Below are positions 1 to 8,416 of a stretch of DNA of 64,000 bases, one piece after another; position 1 is the stretch's first letter, and every line of letters begins with the position of its first letter. Under the pieces are notes generated by a model, which was not told where the DNA came from, did not search any database, and worked only from the letters and a program-made list of their open reading frames with translations. Source of the DNA: Emticicia sp. CRIBPO (lineage in GTDB: Bacteria; Bacteroidota; Bacteroidia; Cytophagales; Spirosomataceae); NCBI RefSeq assembly GCF_009905725.1, contig NZ_JAAAKV010000009.1:62001-126000 (forward strand), in the 5' to 3' direction. The position numbers were made by a program, and so were the translations under genes.

Positions 1-71
1 AAGGATGAAGGGAGAAGGGATTCATTGTAAAGGCCTATCTTTTTAGAATGTAACACTGAATTCTAAAGGTA

Positions 72-932
72 TTATTTCAGCAATTGTTCCCCGGTAACCA
101 CCTCGAAAAAAGGATGGGATTCCAGCATGTCCTGTAAGATCTTAACATGCCCGGCTCCGATGATGACCAGCACTTTCTTGTCAAACGGACCTATTTTTCC
201 TAATATATTCTGGAGAATCCTGGCATTCCGGTAATATTCTTTGGAAGTCAGTTCAGCCCCGACGCCGTTGGTATTCTGGTCCATCCAGGCCATCACGTTG
301 ATGTAATGAAGCGACGCTATACTTTCTTTCTCATTCATACGGATGAGCTGTTGTGTTATTGAAAGACCCTCCCAAGAATTGTATCTGGACATAAAATCAT
401 CAAAGGCTCTTTTAGCGATCGGATTATGTTTAAAAAAAGCATCGTAAGTAGGTGTCCTGGCATTCACCGCCTGGGAGTAAAAATAATACAGAGAATCTGC
501 CCTATGCCGGGCTCTTCTTAATTGTCCGTCCATTTCAGGATGCATGTAATTGACACATATCACCCCAAACTTGTTGTTCAGTTTTTTAGCCAGCTTGATA
601 CCGACCTGGAAAACCTCATTTTTCTCAGAGGAAGGATTCGTTGGCTTGATACCCCTGAGCCAGTCGCTGTAGACTTTGTCCCAATACCGCTGGGTATCCG
701 GAGTATTTTCGACGAAAATTTTATCAGGATAATATTTTGCCAGCTGATCGGTCAGCTCATCCAGCTCTTTCTGTCTCGACGGGGTCAGCAAGCCCTCCAC
801 CTCACCGCCTTTGTAGTCAGTGGTTTCACCAAAATGGAAAGTGCCCAGGATCGCCACTTTGATTTTATCATGCGACTGCCCCTGAACAAGATACCCGGAA
901 AAGAAAAGAAGTAACAGATAAAAAATCTTCAC
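72..932 (-). CDS. Secreted TraB/DUF5694-superfamily protein
   Basis: Predicted exported protein of 286 residues. I place the start at a GTG (930-932) because the signal peptide (residues 1-18, KIFYLLLLFFSGYLVQGQ) begins there; the open frame continues upstream to 1244 but that part runs through palindromic repeats and looks non-coding. The chain has the two landmarks of the TraB/EreA/ChaN-like superfamily: an N-terminal ILGTFHFG (residues 28-35) and a C-terminal IGAGHVKIL, with an acidic VENTP in between, which matches the DUF5694 pattern as I know it. These histidines and acids may form a hydrolase or protease site, but no activity is established for this branch. It stands alone at the window edge. 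Confidence 0.75.
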   Translation of the reverse strand: MKIFYLLLLFFSGYLVQGQSHDKIKVAILGTFHFGETTDYKGGEVEGLLTPSRQKELDELTDQLAKYYPDKIFVENTPDTQRYWDKVYSDWLRGIKPTNPSSEKNEVFQVGIKLAKKLNNKFGVICVNYMHPEMDGQLRRARHRADSLYYFYSQAVNARTPTYDAFFKHNPIAKRAFDDFMSRYNSWEGLSITQQLIRMNEKESIASLHYINVMAWMDQNTNGVGAELTSKEYYRNARILQNILGKIGPFDKKVLVIIGAGHVKILQDMLESHPFFEVVTGEQLLK

Positions 933-1187
933 TACAAATAAATTTAAGATTTCGCCGCACAGGCCTTCGTAAACCAAACATAATGAATAATTCCGAGGAA
1001 TGTACAGGGCTGAACGGTTTGTTTGGACAGATGCGTCAATGTTTTTCAATACAACCCTATGCCTCGTCCACAAAAAACACGAAAAGCATGCGACCCTGTT
1101 TGGGTCGTTGTACACGGAGAAACCATTTATACTATAAACATGTGATTCCTTCGGATTCATTCTCCGCAAACGCATTCGCCAATTACA

Positions 1188-1225
1188 TTTTCGCAGATAC
1201 GCACAGCCGTGCGTATCTGCGAAAA
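1188..1225. repeat. Perfect 17-bp-arm palindrome, AGATACGCAC type
   Basis: Perfect inverted repeat with arms 1188-1204 and 1209-1225 around the loop AGCC. Core arm sequence is AGATACGCAC. The same core forms the palindrome at 1392-1423. Lies upstream of the TraB-like gene on its coding strand. Confidence 0.85.
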
Positions 1226-1391
1226 TAAAACACCAACTCGCCAAAAGTGATTCCTGACCTCTTTTATACGTTTAGGCATCATAACCCCGAAGCGGGTCAA
1301 ATATTTATAGAAAACAATCAATAATCCCGTATTTCGACCCTAAAGGGGTCGCATGATTGCGGGTGGTTATGTAGATGAATCTTCATTTCAG

Positions 1392-1423
1392 TTGTAGATA
1401 CGCACGGCCGTGCGTATCTACAA
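1392..1423. repeat. Perfect 32-bp palindrome, AGATACGCAC type
   Basis: Arms of 16 bp (TTGTAGATACGCACGG and its complement) meet without a loop. It shares the AGATACGCAC core with the palindrome at 1188-1225, about 200 bases away, so the two are members of one repeat family rather than independent terminators. No T-run follows on either strand. Confidence 0.85.
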
Positions 1424-1451
1424 TGATAATCATTTCAAAATAATGCATAAA

Positions 1452-1475
1452 AAAAGCCACCCGAAGGTGGCTTTT
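1452..1475 (-). terminator. sufB terminator
   Basis: Stem AAAAGCCACC / GGTGGCTTTT with CGAA loop, 23 bases past the sufB stop, with T-rich flanks. It shows that sufB transcription ends here, so no other suf gene follows. Confidence 0.85.
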
Positions 1476-1497
1476 CATTTATAAAATCCAATATTTC

Positions 1498-2943
1498 TTA
1501 TCCTACTGATCCTTCCAGAGAGATTTCAAGTAATTTCTGAGCTTCTACGGCAAACTCCATCGGAAGCTGGTTCAATACTTCTTTCGCATATCCGTTGACA
1601 ATCAGGGCAACTGCGGTTTCACTGTCAATTCCCCTTTGATTACAATAGAACAACTGATCTTCTCCGATTTTTGAGGTCGTGGCTTCGTGTTCTACAGAAG
1701 CGGTCGAGTTGTTAACCTCAATATATGGGAAAGTATGGGCTCCGCATCTGTCACCCAGCAACATAGAGTCACACTGAGAGAAGTTACGGGCGTTGTCGGC
1801 TCTTTTCGAGATTTCAACCAGACCACGGTAAGAATTCTGGCTTCTTCCTGCAGAAATACCCTTGGAAACGATACGGCTCTTGGTATTTTTACCCAGGTGT
1901 ATCATTTTCGTTCCGGTATCTGCCTGCTGGTAATTGTTGGTCACCGCCACAGAATAGAACTCACCGATAGAATTATCTCCTTTCAGAACCACCGACGGAT
2001 ATTTCCAGGTAATCGCCGAACCGGTTTCTACCTGGGTCCATGATATTTTTGAATTGTCTCCGAAACAAAGACCTCTTTTCGTTACAAAATTGAAAACACC
2101 ACCAACACCGTTTTTATCACCGGGATACCAGTTTTGCACGGTTGAGTATTTAACTTCGGCTTTTTCATGACAGAAAATCTCCACCACAGCAGCGTGCAGC
2201 TGGTTTTCATCACGTGAAGGGGCGGTACAACCTTCCAGGTAACTTACGTAAGCTCCCTCGTCAGCAATAATCAGCGTACGTTCAAACTGACCTGTACCGG
2301 CCGCGTTAATCCTGAAGTAGGTCGAAAGCTCCATCGGGCATCTCACGCCCTTAGGAATGTAACAGAAAGATCCGTCAGAAAAAACAGCGGCATTTAATGC
2401 AGCATAGAAATTATCTTTTACCGGAACTACAGAACCCAGGTATTTCTTCACCAGCTCAGGGTGGTTATGTACCGCCTCAGATACTGAACAGAAGATAATA
2501 CCCATTTCACCCAGTTTTTCACGGAAGGTGGTCGCTACAGAAACCGAGTCAATGACCGCATCCACAGCCACACCTGATAATCTTTCCTGCTCTTTCAGAG
2601 AAATTCCAAGTCTTTCGAAGGTCTTTCTCAGTTCAGGATCAATCTCATCAAGGCTGTTGATCGTTTTCTTTTGCTTTGGAGCAGAATAATACTTAATAGC
2701 TTGAAAATCAGGTTTCTGATAAGTTACATTTGCCCATGTAGGCTCTGTAAGCTTCAACCATTCCCTGTAGGCACTCAAACGCCACTCCAATAACCACTCC
2801 GGCTCATTCTTTTTGGCTGAAATAAAACGAACTATATCCTCACTAAGCCCCGGAGGAGCTTCGTCAGCCTCTATATCAGTATAAAAACCGTATTTATAAT
2901 CCGAACTGGTCAGTTCTTCTAATAATTCTAAATCTTTGCTCAT
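1498..2943 (-). CDS. sufB: Fe-S cluster assembly scaffold SufB
   Basis: Cytosolic scaffold subunit that builds Fe-S clusters with SufC and SufD and receives sulfur from SufS. The 481-residue length is normal. The conserved [16 protein letters not shown] holds Cys239, the likely sulfur acceptor, and [11 protein letters not shown] holds Cys400, corresponding to the two functional cysteines known in E. coli SufB; I match them by motif. The gene is unusual in being alone: the upstream neighbour is an unrelated lipoprotein gene ending 91 bases away, and a terminator closes it downstream, so sufC, sufD and sufS must lie elsewhere. No clear TAnnTTTG promoter could be fixed in the upstream gap. Confidence 0.96.
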   Translation of the reverse strand: MSKDLELLEELTSSDYKYGFYTDIEADEAPPGLSEDIVRFISAKKNEPEWLLEWRLSAYREWLKLTEPTWANVTYQKPDFQAIKYYSAPKQKKTINSLDEIDPELRKTFERLGISLKEQERLSGVAVDAVIDSVSVATTFREKLGEMGIIFCSVSEAVHNHPELVKKYLGSVVPVKDNFYAALNAAVFSDGSFCYIPKGVRCPMELSTYFRINAAGTGQFERTLIIADEGAYVSYLEGCTAPSRDENQLHAAVVEIFCHEKAEVKYSTVQNWYPGDKNGVGGVFNFVTKRGLCFGDNSKISWTQVETGSAITWKYPSVVLKGDNSIGEFYSVAVTNNYQQADTGTKMIHLGKNTKSRIVSKGISAGRSQNSYRGLVEISKRADNARNFSQCDSMLLGDRCGAHTFPYIEVNNSTASVEHEATTSKIGEDQLFYCNQRGIDSETAVALIVNGYAKEVLNQLPMEFAVEAQKLLEISLEGSVG

Positions 2944-3034
2944 TTTTAAATATGTCGGATGTTGATCCTAACAATTATCTAACAGTTAAAAAAACAAATA
3001 TGTTCGCTAAAGCCGATTTATCTGAAACCCTGCC

Positions 3035-3511
3035 TTACTTCACCACTGCAAAGGTAATCACTCCTGAATAAGTGGTACCATTAAACTGGATATCTGTTGT
3101 TCCGGTAAAGGAATTGTCATTGATATCCGTGATGACTAATTTAGCGTTTTCAATAGTACGGCCTAAAAACACGAACTTGCTGATATTGATACTCTTCTCG
3201 GTTTCATTCAATACCCATGATGATTTCAGGATCAGGTCGGGATTACCGGCATCGCATTTCGTAGCCCCTTCTCTGAACTCGTAACTCTTGTCGGTAAACA
3301 ATACCAGGAGGTTGTCTGTGTCACAAGCTTTCTGTCCGGACAACAGGTCTACTTCTGCTGTGCCTTGCTTCACAACAACCTTGTTTACTTTCCATGTCTT
3401 TGATGTTGTTCCGGTAAGATATTCAAGTACCGGCTTTGGATCTTCTTTTTTCTTGCATGAGCTGGCCAATACCACCAATACCACACCAAGAATCAAACTG
3501 ATTTTTCTCAT
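3035..3511 (-). CDS. Lipocalin-like lipoprotein, function unknown
   Basis: A 158-residue lipoprotein: signal peptide with lipobox LASSC at residues 15-19 followed by a charged KKKEDPKP linker, then a beta-rich domain of about 130 residues (TGTTSKTWKV...SWVLNE...TGTTDIQFNGTTYSGVITF) that resembles the small lipocalin-like domains common in Bacteroidota. Its ATG overlaps the lpxB stop by one base (TAATG arrangement at 3509-3513), so it is probably translated by coupling to lpxB. A role at the outer membrane is likely from location, but no specific function can be read. Confidence 0.8.
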   Translation of the reverse strand: MRKISLILGVVLVVLASSCKKKEDPKPVLEYLTGTTSKTWKVNKVVVKQGTAEVDLLSGQKACDTDNLLVLFTDKSYEFREGATKCDAGNPDLILKSSWVLNETEKSINISKFVFLGRTIENAKLVITDINDNSFTGTTDIQFNGTTYSGVITFAVVK

Positions 3512-4623
3512 TACTTTTTTAAAATTAAATTAACGATTTCGGCCGAAGCCATTTTAGATGCACCTTCATGACCGAGTTTCTCGGACAATAAGGCGTATTC
3601 CATTAACTGTGCTTTTCTGTTTTTAGTATCTCCGGCTACCTTGTTCAACTCCTCTTTTACCCGATCTATAGCATAATCGCCCTGAATAAGCTCTTTTACC
3701 ACTTCTTTTTCCGAGACCAGGTTTACCAGGGAAATGTATTTGATCTTAACGAGACTTTTAGCGATCAGATACGACACATTACTGGTTTTATAGACCACCA
3801 CCTGGGGCACAGCAAAGAGAGCTGTTTCAAGGGTTGCCGTTCCTGAAGTCACCACTGCTGCCCTTGAAACGGACAGCAAATCGTAAGTCTGATCAAAAAC
3901 TATCTTAATATCACTTCCTGCCAGATGTTGTTCGTAAAATCCTTTGCCAAGGTTGCTTACGCCCGCTATCACCAGCTGATAATCTCTATATTCCGTACTC
4001 AAAGCCACCATCAGGCTGAGCATTTTTTCTACTTCCTGTTTACGGCTACCGGGCAAAAGGGCTATCACCGGTCGCTCATCCAGTTTGTTTTCCGTTCTGA
4101 AATGCTCATTCTTCCTGAATTTACCGATCTCGTCTTTCAGCGGATTCCCGACAAATGCGGTAGAAATGCCAAACTTACTGAAAAACTCAAGCTCAAAAGG
4201 AAAAATGACGAGCAGTTTGTCTACATACTTTTTGAGTTTGTAAACCCGGCTTTCGTTCCATGCCCAAGCCTTCGGGGCAATATAATAGGCAATTTTATAC
4301 CCTTCCCCTTTGGCCCATCTGGCCACCCTGAGATTAAACCCGGCGTAATCAACCAGGACAATCACATCAGGAGCAAACTCAGCAATCTGGACTTTGACAA
4401 GTTTGAGAAAACCAAGAATAACCCGGATATTTCTGATGACCTCTATAAAACCCATAAAGGCCAGCTCCCTGTAGTCCTTCAGGATGGTAGCCCCGGCCTC
4501 ACTCATACGGTCACCTCCCCATCCGGCAATTTCCGCCTCAGGATCAGCTGTTCTGATCTCTGAAATCAGATTCGAAGCATGTAAGTCACCGGATTTCTCA
4601 CCGGCAATAATAAAATACTTCAT
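3511..4623 (-). CDS. lpxB: Lipid-A-disaccharide synthase
   Basis: GT19 glycosyltransferase that joins UDP-2,3-diacylglucosamine and lipid X into the lipid A disaccharide at the inner face of the cytoplasmic membrane. Family landmarks are MKYFIIAGEKSGDLHASNL at the N-terminus, LLPGSRKQEVEKML mid-protein and SGTATLETALFAVPQVVVYK near the nucleotide-sugar site. The 370-residue length is standard. Its start codon abuts the queD stop with no gap, and its stop overlaps the following lipoprotein start, so the three genes form a tight operon in which queD is first. Confidence 0.95.
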   Translation of the reverse strand: MKYFIIAGEKSGDLHASNLISEIRTADPEAEIAGWGGDRMSEAGATILKDYRELAFMGFIEVIRNIRVILGFLKLVKVQIAEFAPDVIVLVDYAGFNLRVARWAKGEGYKIAYYIAPKAWAWNESRVYKLKKYVDKLLVIFPFELEFFSKFGISTAFVGNPLKDEIGKFRKNEHFRTENKLDERPVIALLPGSRKQEVEKMLSLMVALSTEYRDYQLVIAGVSNLGKGFYEQHLAGSDIKIVFDQTYDLLSVSRAAVVTSGTATLETALFAVPQVVVYKTSNVSYLIAKSLVKIKYISLVNLVSEKEVVKELIQGDYAIDRVKEELNKVAGDTKNRKAQLMEYALLSEKLGHEGASKMASAEIVNLILKK

Positions 4624-5034
4624 TTACTTTCCGTAGTATTCCACAAAGTGGTTGGAGGTTTCAGTGAGTTTGATTTTATAAAGATTAACCCCGAAATCGT
4701 TCAGCAAAACCGGCTGGAGAATCCTCCAGATGGCTATGGCAAAATTCTCTGTTGAAGGCAGTACCCCCTTCAGAAAATCAACATCCTCATTTAAAAAAGT
4801 ATGGTCAACTTTCGAAATCACATAATTACGCATCACATCACGCAACTCCTTTAAATCTATCACAAAGCCCGTTTCTTCCTGCACTTCGCCTTCGACTGTC
4901 ACAAAAAGCTCCCAGTTGTGGCCGTGTATTCTGGAACAAGGCCCGAAAACTTCAAAGTTTTTTTCGGCCGTCCATTTGGTATTATACAACCTGTGAGCTG
5001 CATTAAAAGTCTCTCTACGCGTAATCTGAATCAT
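4624..5034 (-). CDS. queD: 6-carboxytetrahydropterin synthase (QueD family)
   Basis: Homologue of 6-pyruvoyl/6-carboxytetrahydropterin synthase, the second step of queuosine precursor formation. Zinc ligands are visible as the His of FNAAHRL and both His of HGHNW, and the catalytic Cys sits in GPCSRIHGHN; VDHTFLN and the C-terminal KLTETSNHFVEYY complete the family pattern. Length 136 residues. First gene of an operon with lpxB and a lipoprotein. A TAATTTTG element matching the Bacteroidota -7 consensus lies at 5055-5062 on this strand, although I could not pair it with a -33 TTTG. A biopterin-type role cannot be excluded from sequence alone. Confidence 0.9.
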   Translation of the reverse strand: MIQITRRETFNAAHRLYNTKWTAEKNFEVFGPCSRIHGHNWELFVTVEGEVQEETGFVIDLKELRDVMRNYVISKVDHTFLNEDVDFLKGVLPSTENFAIAIWRILQPVLLNDFGVNLYKIKLTETSNHFVEYYGK

Positions 5035-5094
5035 CTTTCTCTAAAACTAAAATGCAAAATTACCATAGTTTTTTTGCATTTTAGCTATTAAATT

Positions 5095-7002
5095 TTAAAA
5101 ACCTGCATTTATACCCATTGAAAACCATCTCCCGGGCTGTTGCACAAATCCGTATTCAAAATAGGTTTGATTAAACACGTTGTTGACATCCGCAAAGACC
5201 ATGACTTTCTTAAGCCTGTAAGCCAACCTTGTGTCTGTCAGGTGAATAGGCTGGTAATTGACTGCCGGAGTCTGAGCATCCCACTGATAATTACCTTCCC
5301 GAACCTTCAGCGTGTACCAGATGTCCAAGCTCAGGTTTCTGACCGGAACAAGGTTCAAACCGGCGGAGAACTTGTGCCTGAGATAGTTCAGAGAGTAAAA
5401 CGACTGAAATCCTTCTTCCTGCCTGTCGGCTTTCAGGTAGGCGTAGTTCAGGCTGAGCTGGTTTACTACTTTGGTTCCGAGGTATTTTTCGAGCAATATT
5501 TTTGAAGACAATTCTATCCCGAACATATTGATATTGTTGATGTTCTCCATCGTCGGCACAGGCTTGTCGGGTCTTTTTACCTTGTCTATGGCATCCTCTG
5601 TCTGCCTGTAAAACACCGCCAATGTGGCATTGAAAACCGAAGTGGCTTTTTTAGCCCCGATTTCGTAACTCACCGCTTTCTCTGGTTTCAGATTCGGATC
5701 TCCCACCACTGTTGCCCCGGTAAGATACAACTCTGTAAAAGTCGGAAAACGAAGGGACCGGTTAACACTGGCATAAACAGATGATTGCGTACCCAATTCA
5801 TAAGAGACATCAATGCCGGGAAACCACTGGGTGCCGAACTGCGAATTCAGGTTCAGGAGTGTTCCACCTGAAAAATTAAATTTTCCCACTTTTTTCTGAT
5901 GCTCCACAAAAACACTGACATTATCCCTGGTCTTGGTCCTTGTATAAAACACATTTTCATAATCAGGTACAGCCACAGGTTCTTTCGCGGTTTCGCCCAG
6001 ACGGTTGCTCAGCACAGTCTCCTGCCTCCACTCCAGCCCAAAGGCACTTTGGCCCAGGCTGGTGATGAGCCGTCCTTTCCATTCAGCGTCCCACACATCT
6101 GTTCTGTGGAAATTGACGGAGGCAATATTGGTCTGCAGGTATTTGTTAAAATCATACAGGTCATAATGCCTTCTGTGGTTAAGCCTCAATACCGAATTGA
6201 ATTTATTCGAGAAATTCTGGTTCCAGTTCAGCCCGATGAAACTGGCTGACACCTTCTCAAACTGGTCATAAAACTTCGGGCTGTAAAAATTCGAAGCTCC
6301 GAATTTGTTACCCATCAAACCGACCTGCAGGTCCACAGAGCCGTTTTTAAGCAGCCCTTCTACCTTACCAAAACCTGAGGTCTTGTCAAATGCAGTATTG
6401 TAAGCAAATCCGTTACTTTTCATCTTATCAAAAGCAAAAGTGGCAATGAGCCTTTTCAGATGAAGGCTGGCATTGGCTCCATAATTAAACAGTTTGTGCC
6501 CTCCCGCAGCCAGATGCACATTTCCCTGCGTCTTTTCCGGCTTTTTGGTAATGATATTGATCACGCCTGAAAAAGCACTCGGCCCGAAAACCCTCGAAGC
6601 TCCGCCTTGCAGCACTTCGATCTTCTCAATCATCTGGACCGGCAGAGGTAAATTCAGCGAATGATGTCCCGTCTGGGGGTCATTCATTTTAACTCCGTCA
6701 ACGAGGATCAATGTCTGGTCATAATTCCCTCCCCTGATGCTGACGTCCGCCTGGACCCCAAAAGCCGATCTTGACCTGACGTCCACATTGAGGGCATACT
6801 GAAGAATACCGTCAATCGTTTTCACCGGGGCGTTTTCTATCGTCCGCCTGTCGATAACCGTCACATTCCTGGCGGTTTTCCTGATTTCAGCACCGGTAAT
6901 ATTCGCTGTCACCGTCACAGCATCCAGGTCAATAAGGGTAGAATCCTGTGCCAAAGCGATGTTGGTCACACATAAAAACAATAATATATATCTGAACATC
7001 AT
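5095..7002 (-). CDS. TonB-dependent outer-membrane receptor
   Basis: A 635-residue receptor that imports a ligand across the outer membrane using TonB energy. It has a signal peptide (residues 1-18), a possible TonB box LDAVTVTA shortly after, a plug domain (about 45-155, with SIRGGNYDQTLILVDGVKMND and GASRVFGPSAFSGVINIIT) and a beta-barrel ending in the terminal phenylalanine of INAGF. Size and plug motifs resemble the BtuB/siderophore class rather than SusC, and there is no N-terminal carboxypeptidase-like domain and no SusD neighbour. The substrate is unknown. It lies 95 bases downstream of the adenylating-enzyme gene on the same strand and may be co-transcribed. Confidence 0.92.
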   Translation of the reverse strand: MMFRYILLFLCVTNIALAQDSTLIDLDAVTVTANITGAEIRKTARNVTVIDRRTIENAPVKTIDGILQYALNVDVRSRSAFGVQADVSIRGGNYDQTLILVDGVKMNDPQTGHHSLNLPLPVQMIEKIEVLQGGASRVFGPSAFSGVINIITKKPEKTQGNVHLAAGGHKLFNYGANASLHLKRLIATFAFDKMKSNGFAYNTAFDKTSGFGKVEGLLKNGSVDLQVGLMGNKFGASNFYSPKFYDQFEKVSASFIGLNWNQNFSNKFNSVLRLNHRRHYDLYDFNKYLQTNIASVNFHRTDVWDAEWKGRLITSLGQSAFGLEWRQETVLSNRLGETAKEPVAVPDYENVFYTRTKTRDNVSVFVEHQKKVGKFNFSGGTLLNLNSQFGTQWFPGIDVSYELGTQSSVYASVNRSLRFPTFTELYLTGATVVGDPNLKPEKAVSYEIGAKKATSVFNATLAVFYRQTEDAIDKVKRPDKPVPTMENINNINMFGIELSSKILLEKYLGTKVVNQLSLNYAYLKADRQEEGFQSFYSLNYLRHKFSAGLNLVPVRNLSLDIWYTLKVREGNYQWDAQTPAVNYQPIHLTDTRLAYRLKKVMVFADVNNVFNQTYFEYGFVQQPGRWFSMGINAGF

Positions 7003-7097
7003 AAAATGTAATAATAAGCTTGCCCTCGTAAAGACAAGAGATAATCATCTGATTTAAAATAATTTGAATATTTAAAAGCGAACCTTTTAAGGTCGGA

Positions 7098-8414
7098 TCA
7101 GGCGATGCTGTCTTCTTCGACAGGCCGTTTGGAGAGGGCATTAAAATCTATTTTCCCTGAAAGTTGGTGCGGAAGTTCGTCAAGTTCTATAAAAGCGTTC
7201 GGCAGTTTTTCTTTCGGCAAAACCTTCAGCAAAAAAGCCCTGAGGTCTTGTGTCTGTATGCTTTGCTTGTCATGTCCTGAAAAATACAGGAGCAGGTTGT
7301 ATTTATTATCGGAGATTTTCTTCTGAACAACGGCCACTTCGCTGATCATCGGAAACTGCAAGGCGGCGTTTTCGATCTCTTCCGCAAAGATGTTCATCCC
7401 CCGGCGGTTAAACATCCGGCCTTCACGGCCCAATACCACCAACCGGCCATCCTCCACAAATCCAAGGTCTCTGACGGTGGCGTCATGGCGATAATCAGGC
7501 GATACGTACGGACTGGATACCTTAATGAGCTGATTTTCAATCCTGATCTCAACGCCTGGAAACGGCTTACCCACTTCAGCAGGCTTGTCGATGATGTCCT
7601 GGTTCTGATGATAAGCAATGTGCCCGAGCTCTGCGGCTCCGTAATATTCTGTAAGGATACTTGCAGGAAACAGCTCAAGTAATCGCGAAGCGGTTTGCGG
7701 ATCCAGCTTCTCACCGGCACTCACCAGTGACCTCAGTTGCGGCAAATCGGGAGATTGATCTGCCAGCAAGCGGTAGTGAGAAGGCACCATGAAAACCGAG
7801 CTGACCTGTTCTTTTTCAAACAATTCAGGCCATTTCCTGGCATTTTTGAGCGACCCCATTACCAAAGTAGCTCCAAGCCAAAGGGCATGCAAGGCCGAGT
7901 TGAGGTTAGCAGAATAACTCAGGGCGTCCAACACAAAAACCTTGTCCTCACTGTTGATCCCGAAAACCTCAGATTGATGAGAAAAGGCACTGAACCAGGC
8001 TCCGTAATCTTTCCAGATCACCTTCGGAATCCCTGTCGTGCCGGAGCTTAATACCCCTAAAAAAATATCTTTGTCTTTAGGCTGGTAGTCAAGCACATCC
8101 AGCCTGTCGTCTCCCGTAATATCTTCAGTAACAATCCTGGCATCAAGCTCACGGGCCAGTTTCAGCCTTTGTTCGTCACTTACATTTCTTGAGGCAAAAA
8201 CCGACCGTTTTCCCAGGCTCATCAGCGTCAGGAAGTTCAGTAAATTTTCTAGTTCGTTGGTATGAGCCAGGATAAACGTCTGGGGCAGGTCTTTAAAATA
8301 AGCGGCCCTGCGGTGAATTTCATCCTGCAGTTTTGCATAGCTGATCCTTCCGTAGCCATAAATGATAGCTTCAGACGCTGCGTTGGCCTTATTTTGAATA
8401 CTTTGGTAAATCAT
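7098..8414 (-). CDS. AMP-forming acyl-CoA synthetase-like enzyme
   Basis: ANL-superfamily adenylating enzyme, 438 residues, shorter than typical fatty acyl-CoA ligases (about 500-560). Core motifs are GVLSSGTTGIPKVIWK (P-loop-like A3), TEYYGAAELG (A5), a degenerate A7/A8 region LGREGRMFNRRGMNIFAEEIE and the C-terminal catalytic lysine in QLSGKIDFNAL. It should activate a carboxylic acid as the acyl-AMP and pass it to CoA or a carrier. The start lies two bases past the thiolase stop, so the two are almost certainly translated from one message and may act in sequence. The acid is not predictable. Confidence 0.88.
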   Translation of the reverse strand: MIYQSIQNKANAASEAIIYGYGRISYAKLQDEIHRRAAYFKDLPQTFILAHTNELENLLNFLTLMSLGKRSVFASRNVSDEQRLKLARELDARIVTEDITGDDRLDVLDYQPKDKDIFLGVLSSGTTGIPKVIWKDYGAWFSAFSHQSEVFGINSEDKVFVLDALSYSANLNSALHALWLGATLVMGSLKNARKWPELFEKEQVSSVFMVPSHYRLLADQSPDLPQLRSLVSAGEKLDPQTASRLLELFPASILTEYYGAAELGHIAYHQNQDIIDKPAEVGKPFPGVEIRIENQLIKVSSPYVSPDYRHDATVRDLGFVEDGRLVVLGREGRMFNRRGMNIFAEEIENAALQFPMISEVAVVQKKISDNKYNLLLYFSGHDKQSIQTQDLRAFLLKVLPKEKLPNAFIELDELPHQLSGKIDFNALSKRPVEEDSIA

Positions 8415-8416
8415 CC

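Larger units (their letters stand above)
1091..1423. repeat. Palindromic repeat patch A (REP-like)
   Basis: The 560-base stretch between the TraB-like gene and the sufB terminator holds no credible gene but is packed with short palindromes: CGACCC-TGTTT-GGGTCG at 1091-1107, a GATTCC-TTC-GGATTC type at 1143-1159, a degenerate ACCCC-gaagc-GGGT near 1284-1298, CGACCC-TAAAG-GGGTCG at 1335-1351, and two long palindromes listed separately. The degenerate copy is followed by a linker, GGGTCAAATATTTATAGAAA (1294-1313), that recurs nearly unchanged in patch B at 57271-57290. This looks like a dispersed extragenic repeat family. Confidence 0.8.

Noticed and set aside
983-1228. Plus-strand frame of 81 codons across patch A
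   Set aside because: It is built from the palindromic repeats (its end spells the AGATACGCAC palindrome) and has no family resemblance; the upstream extension of the TraB-like frame on the other strand crosses the same repeats.
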